Of a DNA stretch of 64,000 nt, positions 20,424 to 33,000 are shown piece after piece. Where the stretch lies: NCBI GenBank assembly GCA_028622995.1, contig JAJQJQ010000069.1:744001-808000 (forward strand), read 5' to 3'. The notes under the pieces are model-generated. The model made no database searches. It worked only from the letters and a program-made list of their open reading frames with translations, and had not been told where the DNA came from. The stretch is from Panagrolaimus kolymaensis (Eukaryota; Nematoda; Chromadorea; Rhabditida; Panagrolaimidae). Positions within the stretch are counted from its first letter, which is position 1. The number at the start of each line of letters is the position of its first letter. The position numbers and the translations under genes are program-made.

Positions 20424-21420
20424 TTGCTTTATGTTTTCCTAGGTTTTTTTTATTTTTTTAAGTGTTTTATATAAAAAATTTTTAAAAATTTTAAGACTTT
20501 TATTTTATTCAAAAAACTTTTTTTTTATTTTTTTTTGCTTAATCGCATTCTTTTTTTTCTCAATGTGACTTTTACCATATCTTTAGGTTTGGATCTAACT
20601 TAATTAATCCAATAATTTTAAATATTTGGAATATGCACTTTGCTCTTTGGAAATCACATTTTTTTAAATGTCTTTGTCATCAAAACTTTTTATTTGTAAT
20701 AAAACATTTCAAAATGCGTCGTCGTTGGCCAACTAGCAATAAAAAAAATTGTTTAACAGAAAACAAACAATCATACCACAATAATTTCATTGATCAGTTC
20801 ATATGGCGTAGGCTGCTTGCCTGCCTGCCCTCCGTTATCACTTTTTATTTTCTAACAATGAAGAAAAAAAGCTTTACGTAGAAATTTTGATTATATCGTC
20901 ATAAAGAAAAAGAAAAGGCACAAATTAATTTATTGTTTTTTGATAAGGAAAAATTAAGCTTAGAAAAAAAAATTTGTGTATTAAAAAATGAGAAACTTCT
21001 GAGTCATGCTTAATCAAAATACTAAAAAAGAAGAATAAAAAATATGTTCGCAGCTTCAAAAAGAAAAGAAAAAAACGAAAAAGAAAGAAAGATAAGGATT
21101 TTTTTATTTGCCTACACTACTACCGCCGACAACAATAAAAAAAGAAAAGAGGTGGAGTTTATAGGTGCGTCATTTAAATAATTTTATCGTTTATAACCGC
21201 TCTTATAAAATAAAATCCATTGTGCTATGGATGGATGATTGCCTACATAAAATTTGTTTTATTTCTAGAAACATAGTTTACCATTATTTTAGCCTAAAAT
21301 ATTAATAATCTTTTTTTATAAACTTTCCTTATTTTAGTCCTTGATAACATTTTTCGTTAATTTTAAAAAAATCCTCAGCGCGGTTTTGACTTTCATAAAT
21401 TATTAGAATTATTGTTTCAG
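20424..21420. other. non-coding region upstream of SLC26 copy B
   Basis: A+T-rich. The open frame at 20633-20881 has no recognisable domain. Promoter elements cannot be assigned by eye. Confidence 0.5.
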
Positions 21421-21421
21421 A
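21408..21421 (+). promoter_or_regulatory. possible trans-splice acceptor before SLC26-B
   Basis: The sequence TTGTTTCAG ends at 21420, 33 bases before the start codon. No donor is obvious upstream, so a spliced-leader acceptor is possible if the organism is a nematode. Confidence 0.35.
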
Positions 21422-21453
21422 TTTAGCTTATCCAAAACACTAAATTCACAAAA

Positions 21454-24149
21454 ATGGTCAGTACTACCTCAGACATTGAATTAAATATTTCAAGAAAATT
21501 ATACAACCAAGTAAACCCATTTTTTATTTAAATTTTTTAAATCTAATTTATCAAATATTTTAGGAAGAATTTGAAAACGCTTTTATGTACAAACCTCCTT
21601 CACAAAGCTTCAAACAAATTCTAAATACCTATATTTCGTCGTGTGATCGAAAATATTTTATTGAAAAAAGTAAAATATGGTTTCCATTTTTGGATTGGAT
21701 TCCGAAATATAAAGCAAACTTTTTATTAGCTGATTTATTAGCTGGATTCACCGTAGCAATTATGAATGTTCCACAATGTAAATTTAATTAAATTAAAATT
21801 TTAAGAAAATAGGAGATTTTAAAGGATACTTTTTTTTTATAGCGATGGCATATGGACATTTAGCTAACTTACCACCGGTTATTGGACTTTATACTTCATT
21901 TTTGCCCGCACTTTTATATGCATTTTTTGGGACGTGTATGCATACTTCTATGGGTATGTTAAAAAAAATTTCAAGCATATGAGCTTTAATAATAATTTTG
22001 TTTATAGGAATGTTTGCAATTGCCGCTTTAATGGTAGGAAATGTAGTAAGTCGAGAAACACCAAATGTTGATGAAATGATTGCAAATATGACTGGGGACG
22101 TTGCGTTAGCCGATCGACCAGATGTTCAATTAGTGGTAACACTGACATTTTTGGTTGGACTTGTTATGGTTGCTATGTCTTTACTTCAAATTCATGTATT
22201 TGCTTCATTTCTATCTGATTCATTAATAAGTGGATTTACCACTGCAGCAGCTATTCACGTTGTTCTCTCTCAAGCTCCACCATTATTAGGATTAGAAGGA
22301 ATAACAGAAAGGAGCGGATTTTTAAAAATTTATTATGTAAGTTTTTTTTAATTTATCCAAGGCAAAGTAAAATAAGTAATGAGTTTGATTGATTTTAGAC
22401 GCTTTATGACATTTTCTCTCATATCTCTAAAACAAATCTTTCGGTCCTTATTTTATCCACAATTTGCGTAATTGCTTTGTATATTGGTAAAACATATGTA
22501 AATCCAGAAGTTAAGAAAAGGCTTTGCTCTTTGCCAGTACCTTTGGAACTTATAGTTGTAAGTTATTTATATTTTTCTAATTTTTTTTGATCTGAGTCTT
22601 ATTAATTTTATTTTCTAGGTTGTAATTACAACAATTTTATCTAAATTTTGTCATTTTCAATCTCGATATAAAATGGATATAGTTGATGATATTCCAACAG
22701 GGTAAACTTTTTTTTCCTTTACTTTTTTAATATTTCCAAAAACTAATGTCATACATTTTATAAAATCTTATTTTTCTTTAGATTTCCTCGTCCAATTTTA
22801 CCAAAACTTTCCAAATTTGGTAGCCTTTTACCTGATGCCGCTATAATTGCTTTGGTTATTTATGCGGTTTCATTTTCGGTTGGAAAATTATTTGGAAAAA
22901 ATCATAAATACAGAGTTGATCCAAGTCAAGAACTTCGTGCTTTAGCAATTTGCCAAATTATTCCAAGCTTCTTTTTATGCCATCCATCCAGCGTGAGTTT
23001 ATCACGATCCCAAGTTGTTGCACAAGCTGGTTCTAAATCGCAGGTAAAAAAACTTTTTTATAGCAAATTAATAAATTAATTAATAAAGTAAAAGTTTTTT
23101 AGTTTGCAAATATTATTTCTGCATCTCTTATGTTAGTAGTAATTTTATGGGCTGGTCCATTATTAGAACCTTTACCTATGGTATAAAATATTTTTTGTAA
23201 ATTTTAATAATAATTGAGAGAAGTTTTTAGGCAGTTTTGGCTTCCATAGTCGTAGTCGCCTTAAAAGGTATGCTTATGCAATATACTGAATGTATATCAC
23301 TTTGGAAAACTTCAAAATATGATTTTGTAAGTCCAAAATAAAAATTTTTATACTGAAAAAAATATACTTTTGGTTTAGGCAATTTGGATCTTTTCTTTCG
23401 GTATCACTATTATTTGGGATGTTAGTGAAGGCCTCATTGCATCCTTAGCATTTGCCATTCTTTCAGTTGCAATTCGATTTCAATGGTAATTTTTTTTCAT
23501 CAGCGATCAAAGAGCGTAAAAAACATATTTGTTGTTTTAGGGCTGATAACAAAATACTTGGAAGACTTGGAGATACAGAAATTTATCGAGGGACTAATTC
23601 TTATGAGTAAGTAATCAAGTTTAAAAAAAAGTTTAATTTTTGTTATAAATTTTAATTTTAGAGAAAACACAACTTTTTCAAATATTGCAATCTTTTCTTT
23701 CGATGCTCCATTATTATTTTTTAATACCGATCGATTCCGAGAAAATATTCTGGAACAAATAACAAAAAATAGTTCCATAAAATATGTTATCCTTGACGCT
23801 TCGGGAATAAATTCATGTGATCGAATGGGAGCTATAGCGTTAGCGGAACTTTCAGAAGATTTAAAAAATCTTAAAATTATTTTATATTTAGCTGGTTTGA
23901 GAGGTAAAAAAATATTTATATATTTTTTTTTATTTAAAAGCAATTCTAATAATTTATTTTTTTATAGAAAAAGTTTATGAAATTTGCATACTTTGTGGTC
24001 TTTCTAAAAAAATACCAAAGTTAAATATGTTTCCCACTTCTCATGACGCTGTAGAATATGCGCTAACTCAAGAAAATAATAATTCCTATATAAGTTATCT
24101 AAAAGAAGAAGCTGATGGACTTAAAAGCATTGAAATTTCACATATTTAA
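21454..24149 (+). CDS. SLC26/SulP anion transporter copy B with STAS domain
   Basis: Thirteen exons: 21454-21510, 21564-21777, 21843-21953, 22008-22336, 22399-22557, 22619-22701, 22782-23043, 23103-23180, 23231-23326, 23379-23485, 23541-23606, 23662-23903, 23968-24149. The sum is 1986 nt, 661 aa plus stop, near the family's usual 650-750. The protein has a short N-terminus, the SulP signature ([20 protein letters not shown], about residues 84-103) and multiple hydrophobic helices. It ends in a STAS domain at about 540-650 ([28 protein letters not shown]). SLC26 proteins exchange sulfate, chloride, oxalate or bicarbonate at the plasma membrane; the substrate here cannot be told. It is the intact paralog of the truncated copy 6 kb upstream. 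Confidence 0.92.
22871..23176 (+). repeat. SLC26 near-identical tract, copy B
   Basis: Partner of 16182-16482. The 5-bp indel is an extra ATTAA unit in the intron of this copy. Confidence 0.8.
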
Positions 24150-24634
24150 AATATAATTTTTTATTTATCGATTTATTTTGTCTTTTTATGAGCTTATTAC
24201 TTTTGATACTGTTTGTAGCCTATTTTATTTTTTCTTCCCAAAAACACATAAATTTATTTGTCCAAATATTATTTTAATATATAAATTTCTAATAAAAAAA
24301 TTATTATTTATAAATTAATTCTGTAATAACAAATGTTTACTTTAAAATAACATTCATTTTTGATAAAATAAATTTATAGCTTTTTCTTCTAAAAAAATTT
24401 TTTTTTGTTTGTTTGGTTAAAGAAAATGTAGCCTTATGTTTATTTTTTTGCCCTAAAAAATTAATCAATAAATATGATAAAAGATGTTTAACCCTTTTTT
24501 GTAGTCAGTTGATGCGGGTGAAAAAAAAGAGAAAAATGTTCAGCACTCATAAAAAACGTGGATGGAAAAAAATATATCAAAAACAATTGTAAACTTTTTT
24601 TTATTCTTTTATGTATTAATTTTTTTAAGGGACG
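24150..24634. other. short non-coding interval
   Basis: 3' flank of SLC26-B and A+T-rich DNA. A T-run-AAG at 24621-24629, five bases before the next ATG, may be a trans-splice acceptor. Confidence 0.5.
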
Positions 24635-26177
24635 ATGACAAAATTAAATTTCGAAATTCTTGATGAAATTTTTATTAAATCCTTGGATAAAAATGGTTTG
24701 ATTAGTCAAAATGATTTAATAGAAAAATTTATGCTTTGTGGAAAAGAACCATTTAAAGTTGCTTTGAATTATTTTTCATATACAGAAAGTTTAGAATTCA
24801 AGGGTCCAAGGTTGTATGTTGGAGTTAAAAACGTGAGTCATAAAAATTTATCTTGAATATTTTTCCTATTTTATTAATTTTTTTACTGAATAAAAATCTG
24901 AAATTTTTACAGAAAAATGAATTTAGAAACCATTTATTTATTATTGATGAAAAAAACGAGAAAAGCTTTAAATTATTTAAATCTATTCTGAAAATGGTTA
25001 TGGCAAAGTCCAAGGAATTTAATATACGAATTCCTCCGAAATATAAGACGCCGATATTTAAAAAAATTTTGTGCAGCACAAAATTCCTCACTTTTTTGAA
25101 AAAGTGTCTCTTTTGCCAAAAAAATCAATTGAAAAAAATGGCAAAAGAGACACTTTTTCAAAAAAGTGAGGAATTTTGTGCTGCACAAAATTTTTTTAAA
25201 TATCGGCGTCTTATATATTAATTTATTAAAATTAATGGAAAATAAAGGTAACTATTGCCAGTGCCAAAGTATTTATTTTAGGAAGGTGGATTATTTTTTG
25301 GTTTTTTAGAATTAAAAAGAATTATTATTAATCAAAAACTTTTGAATGATTTTGACGGCGTAATTGAAAATCAAAGAAAACTCGAAAGTTTTGGATTAAC
25401 AAAAGTTTGGAACAAAATTGTAAGTAGCAACAATTTTTTTTACGTTTCGAATTATTCGACCCCAAAAAATTTTCCAAGCTTATTTTTCAGGACCTTACTT
25501 TTATGCCTCAAAACTGTCGTGAACTCAAAATATTTTATAGCGACTTTCGAACCATTTTTATTGATTCAAAATATCCAAAGTTAGTTTTTTTATTGCTCAT
25601 AAAATAATTCTCAAAAAAATCTATTTTTAGAAATTACTTTTCCGATGTTGAAAAACTTGAAATATCTGGACAATATGCAAATGGTTATATGACGCCACTC
25701 GAAGAATTGGCAAAATTTATTCATGAAAATTTTAAGAATATTACAACTTTAACTGTGAATTTTGGTTTTTTAACTGAAAAATTTGTGGATATTGAAAGAA
25801 TAGATTTAAAAAGTTTTGAACAATTTTCTAAAATTAATTGCAATATTAACTTTGTTGCTACACATAAAAGCAAGAAAAGTTTTAAACCGGTAAGATAATG
25901 ATAGATTAATCAAGTTTTTCTTCGATTTTTGTCTCGAAAGGAAAGCTTTTAAAACTTTCTGAAATCTAAATTATTATGCAAATTTTAGAATAATATCGAA
26001 GAACTTTATGGAATTACAAATTTACAATTTGATTCTGAAAAATTAATTATAAGTAAAACTCTAAGAATCTGTGACAATTTGGAATGGTGCATTTTTGTTT
26101 ATGAAAAAAATAAATGGAATTCATATGTGAATAATTTGATTTATGGTGTTTCTGATGTATATAATTTTTATCTCTGA
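24635..26177 (+). pseudogene. F-box-like protein gene interrupted by a foldback element
   Basis: Exons read as 24635-24832, 24913-25247 (with an insertion inside), 25282-25419, 25491-25579, 25631-25889 and 25989-26177. The start LNFEILDEIFIKSLD resembles the F-box of nematode lineage-specific families (LPxEILxEIF), whose members are substrate adaptors of SCF ubiquitin ligases. The remainder matches no domain I know. The insertion at 25042-25215 keeps the frame open but brings a stop at 25219-25221, truncating the product at about 170 residues. Even without the insertion, the visible donor at 25248 is one base out of phase with the exon at 25282, and that intron would be only 34 bp. A further lesion or another splice pattern is therefore likely. 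Confidence 0.55.
25042..25215. mobile_element. 174-bp foldback MITE, copy 1
   Basis: Perfect 76-bp inverted arms (25042-25117 and 25140-25215) beginning TATAAGACGCCGATATTT, around a 22-bp core centred on CAATTG. The ends are compatible with a TA or ATAT target duplication (mariner-like or similar). It is the exact reverse complement of the copy at 33511-33684. It sits inside an exon of the F-box-like gene. Confidence 0.9.
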
Positions 26178-27055
26178 TTTATTTAAAATAATTAATTTAA
26201 AATCTGAATTTTTACAAATCTGTAATTTTTGAAATTTAAAATTGAATAAATGAATTCAAAACACTATTTTTAGTATCACTAATTTCAAAACGGACACAAA
26301 TAAGCAAATTAAAGATTTTTTAGAGTAAATCGATTATGTTTTCAAGACAAAAATTAAGATAAGAAAGAACAACACAAAAATGCCAACACACTGGTCAAAC
26401 AAAAGTCATTATCTATCGGTGATTTTTTTAGAACACTCTTATAATTTGGAAATATTCACTCACTTCTGCTTTCTTTTTTGTGTTCATCGATTTTGAATAT
26501 TTCGGACATTTTTTCGTTTTTTTGTAAATTTGAATATTTGTGGCATTCGAAAATGGAGTCACATCCCTCAAATGATTAGCGTTTGATAGCTTATTTGTTG
26601 GCTAACATTTAAGTAAAGATAAGCTCAAATAAATCCATAAATGAGGAGAAGCCTAAATTTACTGACTGTTGTATTCTATGATGCTGAACAAACTTGATTA
26701 TAAATTGGGGAAAATTTAGCATCTATTCATGACACATTTATTAATGATTTTTTTTGGCTCGTATGATTGTATTTTGTTACAAAAAAACTATAGTGGCTTT
26801 CTTTTTTTTGTTTCGCATGGTTGCTGTTATGTAATTTATAAAAGTTTTGATATTTACTTACTCTATTTTTTGTAAAAAATCAGATTTTTTAATTTATTGA
26901 ATTTCAGATACTACAAATATTAAAGGACTTTTAATATGAATAAATTAAAAACGAACAGCTTAAATAAATTTATACAACCAAAAACATTTTTAAAATATAT
27001 TTACTTAGGCATTTAATTATAAACAAAATTCTTATTTGACTGGGATGCGACTTTT
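26178..27055. other. intergenic region between convergent F-box-like and IFT80 genes
   Basis: 3' flanks of two convergent genes. AATAAA-type signals lie near 26245. Nothing else is recognisable. Confidence 0.55.
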
Positions 27056-30000
27056 TCATTTTACTCTTTTTTCTTTTTCATAATCTTCTTTAACTTTTTC
27101 TTGAATGTGATCCCAATCAATTTCAACCTAAAAAAATAATATTTTTACTTTAATTTTTATTCAAAAAACAAAAACAACGAACTTCAGCAAGTTGTTTCAT
27201 AAATTTGGAATCATTTTCTTTTCTTCCAGTTTTTTCTAAATATTTTTGTCGATATCCAAGCACAGTGTCAATGTGAGTTTTATTTTTAACTGCCAAATCC
27301 AAAGCTTTATCAAATTGAAACATGGATAAATGAGTCATAATCGCGCGGAAAATATGGCCATTTTGAGCTAAATTCAATTGAGCATCTCGACTATTTCCAT
27401 TGAAAAGAGTCATCAAAGCATTTTTAATTTGTGGATTTGTTTCATTTCGAATTTCATTGAGGAAGAAAACCTTTTCGGGCTGAAAAAAATTAGACAATCC
27501 AAATTTAATTTTTGGTAAAAAAAAGTATTCAATTTCCAAAGTTTTTCTTAGGTTTTTAAAGAAATATAAAATCTCCGCGGCGAGAGGAGGTTCAAGTATT
27601 TTTTAATGCAAATTTTTATTCCAAATCGATTTATAGAAAACTTGATTTGCTGCTTACCTCCGATAATTCTCCATAAGCAATTTCGGCGACATAGAAATTT
27701 TTTGATGCCGCTGATAATCCAGCGAGCATAGCCCAAAAGCAATCATCTTTTAATAATCGACACAATCGAATGGCTTGGTCCCATTTAGAATTATCTGCGC
27801 ATTTAATTATTCCTGCTGCATAGGGCGGAACGGCGCACGGAATTAAGCAACCATCCGATCGACGAATAGTAATAACATTTCCAACAAAACTCAAGAGATA
27901 TGGAGATTTTCCTAAATCATGAACATCCATTTCCGTGGTACTTCGATGAAGTAAATCTTTATCAGTGTAAACTATTCCAGGATTAGTCCAAACAAGAAGT
28001 TTACGATCTTGTAAACCACAAAGCATATTTGTAACATCATTAAATCGAATATCAGTTATCATGGAACCTATTTTTTCTATTCTCTGATATGCGGCATATG
28101 TGTTTATGAGAGAAATAAAACAATCACCATTGACATCGATGAAAACAATTCGACGCTCAGAAATTGGTCCACATTGATTTAAAACGATTTGGGTTAATTC
28201 AATCTAAAAAAGTTTAAAAATGTTTTTAATAATTTTTTTTATTTAATTTGAACCAAAGATTTTAATGTGTTTTTTTAAACAAAGTTTTGCCACTTGCAAA
28301 GCTGTAAAGTTTTATGAAAGCCCAGTCTTTTTTCTCTGCTGATGTTTCCATCGAAAACAACAAAAAATGCAACCTTTCATCATTGGAAAATAATGATCGA
28401 TTAATTTTAGAAAGTCATTTTTTTATAGCAAAAAATTAAAAAAAATTTGAAAAAGAACGACATTTTTTTGAAAATAACGGAAACAATTAATTTACAAATT
28501 TCCTTTCTTTTTAAAAAGATGAAATAGTTTAATTTTTTATTTTGTTATTTTTTGTTTTTTGTTTCTTCTTAAATAACCTTCTTTAAAAAAAAGTCCCGCT
28601 TGTATGGACAAGCTAAATAAGTTAAAATACAAATACAAATATTCATAGTATAAAGCAGACAAAAGAGATTTAAAAAGATTGGAATAATTTTAAAGTAATT
28701 CATAAACTTTCTATCTATCGTTTGACACAACTCAACAAAATTGATTCTTTATTTTTATATAAATTTTTTTAAAAATAAACTTATTTTAATTTATTATTAT
28801 TTTTGAGACTTTGGATGGTTTAAATAATCTTAAAAAGGCTATGAAAAACTTCTAGCTTTCAAAAAAAAAAGATTTACATTTTCTCAATGAGCTTTCTCAG
28901 TAAAAAAAAATAATTTATACAAATTTCCAGCATTTATTTTCACTTTTTTTTTTAAATGACTTTTTTGTTTGTCGTTCGTCGTCTTCATTTCGTTCAATCC
29001 TCATTCCATCGAAAGGTTGTTTCATCGAATTTCCTGTTTCTTCCGCTTGAATGTTTTTTGGTTTATAAATTGTATGGAAAGAATCAAGAATAACCTGTTA
29101 TCGTATTTTGGAAATAAGAAGATGGATTCAAATTCAAAACTTTCAACTTTTGTGAGTTTTTATTTTTTTACTTATTCGCCTAACTTCCTTTTTTCAGACG
29201 CTTGAATGTCCTTTTGCGGTCAAATGGGAAATCGAAGAAGAGAAATTGGCTGCTTTGAAGGATTCAGAAAATGGATGTTTGATTACAGAATTGTTCGATG
29301 CAGCAAATATATCTGGTGTCAAATATCGTCTTAAAATTTTTCCTAATGGAGGTAAAATCGAACGTCAAGGACAAACATGGTTTTTCTTGCATTTAAAACT
29401 TGGAAATGAAAAGAAAATCAAAGCTGATTTCAAAATTTTCATTGAATCCGCTAATGCAATTTATAAGTTTAAACGTGAATTTGAAACTTCGCATGGACAT
29501 GGAGGAGCCCATTTCACCACTGCTGAATTATTTAATCCTGAAAAGAAGTTTATCAACAATGGAAAACTCATTCTCAAATGTGAAGGAATTCTGAAGGTTG
29601 AAAGAGAATATGATCAAGCTGATATTGTAAAAGAATGGAAAGAACAAAGCTTTTTAAGTAAATTATGGAAAGCCAATAATTATAATGATTTTACTATTAT
29701 TGTTGATGGTAAAAAGATCAAAGTAAGTTATTTTAGTTCTTTTCTTTAACAACCATTATTATAGACCCACAAAAATGTTCTTGCTATTTTATCCGATGTC
29801 TTTGATGGAATGTTTAACTCAGGAATGAAGGAAGTTGTTGAAAACAAGATGAACATCACTGACTTTACCTATGAAACCGTCAAAATTGCCATTGAACTTA
29901 TGTATGATCGAAAAGTATCAACTTTGAAAATGGAAGAAAAGATGGATGTTCTTATTTTCTTGGACAAATACTGTATTTTGGATCTTAAAGTAACCCTTTT

Positions 30001-33000
30001 TGTAGCTATGTATACCTTTTGTTATAATATGCTATTTATAGGAGTCATTAGAACTTTCATTAGCTGAAAACATATCTCTTTCAACCGTCGTTCAAATAGC
30101 AAATTTTTCACTTTTCTCAAATTCCTCCAACCTTCAACAACGATGCATGGATTTCATGGTTGCTTCTTTCCGAATGAATCAACTTATCGACGATTGTGAT
30201 GATCTCGATGAAACTTTTGCTTTCAAGCTTCTTAAACATTCTTACTATAATGTCATTAAATCCTAAATTGTATCATCTGCTTTACTTTTTTATGTATTTC
30301 ATATTGCTTTGCCATTATAAATGATATAATAAATATTTTATTCTATGTTTTGTATATGCCTATAATCATTGCTGGATTAATTTTTATAGAATAAACAGCC
30401 TATTTATATGCGGAGCGACAAGTTAAGAAGCCATTAATTAATGAAAAATAGAATTAAGCAATCTTAATAAATTTCCATCGACTTTATTATTAGATCAATT
30501 AGTTTAAAAACATCTTTAAAAAAGGGTATGAACAACGATCGTTGCGTTTTCCCCTTACAAGTTTGTGTGTTGCGAACAAACAAAAAAACGCTGCCTCATC
30601 TCTTCTCTTTAAAATTATTGAACGTTTCTTCTTCATTTTTTTTTTGTATCGTTTTTACTTTTAACGAAAACAAAAAAAAGAAAAGAGACAAAAGGTTTTG
30701 TTTTCTGTTTGAAAACTGGTTGTGCGATAAATTTTTAATATCAAAAAAAGTTGTTGTTTTTTTTATTTGAATTTTTTGTTAGTTTTTTAATTTTATTTTT
30801 TTAATGTAAGAAGATTTCCAAAATAACTAAAGGATACATACAAAAATGATCATTTAGTTTAGCATTTAAACTCAGAATTAAAATTATGAAATGAAGAAAA
30901 ATAGTGGAATGTATGTACTATCTTTTTTCAACTAAAAAGTAATTGATAGCATAAGAATGTAAATTCAGGTTGCCAAGAAGGTAGCAGAATAATAAAATTT
31001 AAAAAAAAGTTAAAATATTAATTTTGTTATAAGAATTTTTTATTTTTTTGTAAAATTTTATTTTGGTGTATCCAATTTTTTTCTAAGTTATTTTAATCTA
31101 AAGAGAAGGCAAGGCCGCTGTCTTTCTTCTCTAACCTATCTGTGTTGCGAACTAAAAAAGTAGACGACACTTGTGCGTCTGCTAAATTACATATTTAATG
31201 TTTTTTCTTTCTTCTTTTGAGTCGTTTTTCCTTCTACTTAAGTTTTTCACTATCCATCAAGTGGGAATAGTACCTGAATTAAACATGGATTCAAAACAAG
31301 TGTTTTTTTTTTAGAAAAAAAGCTACCGATTTCAAATTCAGGTTTAAATTTTGGAAAAATATGGAGAAAGATGTTAGTTAAGATTTTTTTGCAAAAAGAA
31401 AAGTAGGCATATGTTTTTTTTATGCATTAAGGAGAGCCTTTTTTTTAACACAAAAAGTAAACGGTTATATTTCTAAAATATATATTGATTTTTTCTTCTC
31501 TTGACTCTTTTCTTTATTTGTTTAAATGAACAAAAAAAATAAAGTAAACACAAAAATTTTTTTACTTCAACAATGGAAGCCACATTTTGTTGAACTACGA
31601 AACGCAGTTGATTTTTGAATATTTTGTTATTTTTTATTTTTACTTTTTTGAGTTTTTTAAAACGATTTTTAAGCTTTTATCAAGATAAAATTGCAGTTAA
31701 TACCATTTCTATCAAATTAAGAGGCATACATGAAATTATTATTAGAAGTTTTTTAATAAGAAAAAAGAAGATGCGAATTTATTGGCCATCCGTTCAAAAG
31801 ATTGGCCAGCATTTAAGCATGCAAAAGAGAAAATAAAGAAAAAAATGTTCATCGTATTATTTTAATTACTTTAATATTGAATCTTATTCAGCTCTAATTC
31901 CCCGTGTTAAGAAATGAAGAAAAACCTTTAAAAAAATTTTTTTTAAGTTTTAAATAAACTTTTTCAAGTCCCATAAAAATTTGTAAAAAATAAACTTACC
32001 ACATGCGTAATTTTTCCATCCCCCGCAATTTTGCCAGTTTGAGTTTCAAATAAATGAATTATTTTATGATCAGCTCGATCTCGAAAAGCCACAATATCAT
32101 TTGACAAAGTTGCAGTTCGTTCAGTGATAGCTTCACCTTGAACGGTTCCCGGTAATTTAATATTTGTTTGATTTCGGCCATCATAATTAAAAATTAAAAT
32201 ACTTCCACCATCGATCATTAAAAAATATTTTTCACATAAAATTAATAAAGTGACGGAAGATTCTTTGAGATCAAAATTTATGGGAGTATTCCAATTTTTT
32301 GATGAATAAATATAACATTGTCGAGTTGTGGCAACGATTAATTGGCCATAACCAAGTTGGAGTTTAGTAATTCGATCTCGAGTTTCAAGCTTTTCTTTCG
32401 CAACTTCTGATAAAACATCGCGAACTTCGATGGCATTTCGAGAGGATTGAAGGATTTCAAGATTATGCCACCAAAGGCGCCTAAAAAAATAAATAAAAAA
32501 ATGCAAATTTATTAGGTAATTTTTTTATTTTTTTTAAAATTCTGTTTTTTCGCAAAAATTCTTTACGTTGTTGGACTTTTAGGTGTACGTATTTTAAGAA
32601 CTTTGTTAATCAAAAAGTCTCATCACGAATTTTCGAAGTTTTTTGACAAAAATTTAAATTCTATAAATTTTTTTGTTTCAAACTTTAAAATTTGTTTCCA
32701 TTTCGGGATATAAAGAAAGGATTTTAGTTTTGGATGGGTATATTTAGGGTTGTTCAAAAATCTATATATAGATTGGTTTTTACTAAAGCTTACTTTTCAA
32801 TAATATGAGCATGAATAATTTGACCTGAACCTGATCCAGCCACCAATTGAGTTCCATCAGGTGACCATGAAATAGAATAAACACTTCCAGTATTTAATTT
32901 TTCAAGCGAATGAGACCACTAAAACCCAATTTTTTAAAAGATGCATTTGATAAATTTTTAAAACTTACTCCAACTCTATCACAAAGTCTCAAAATATTAA

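Noticed and set aside
25042..25221. The ...KTPIFKKILCSTKF... frame as a real protein tail
   Set aside because: It is encoded by a mobile foldback whose other copy is in an unrelated intron; the same peptide appears on both strands because the element is a palindrome.
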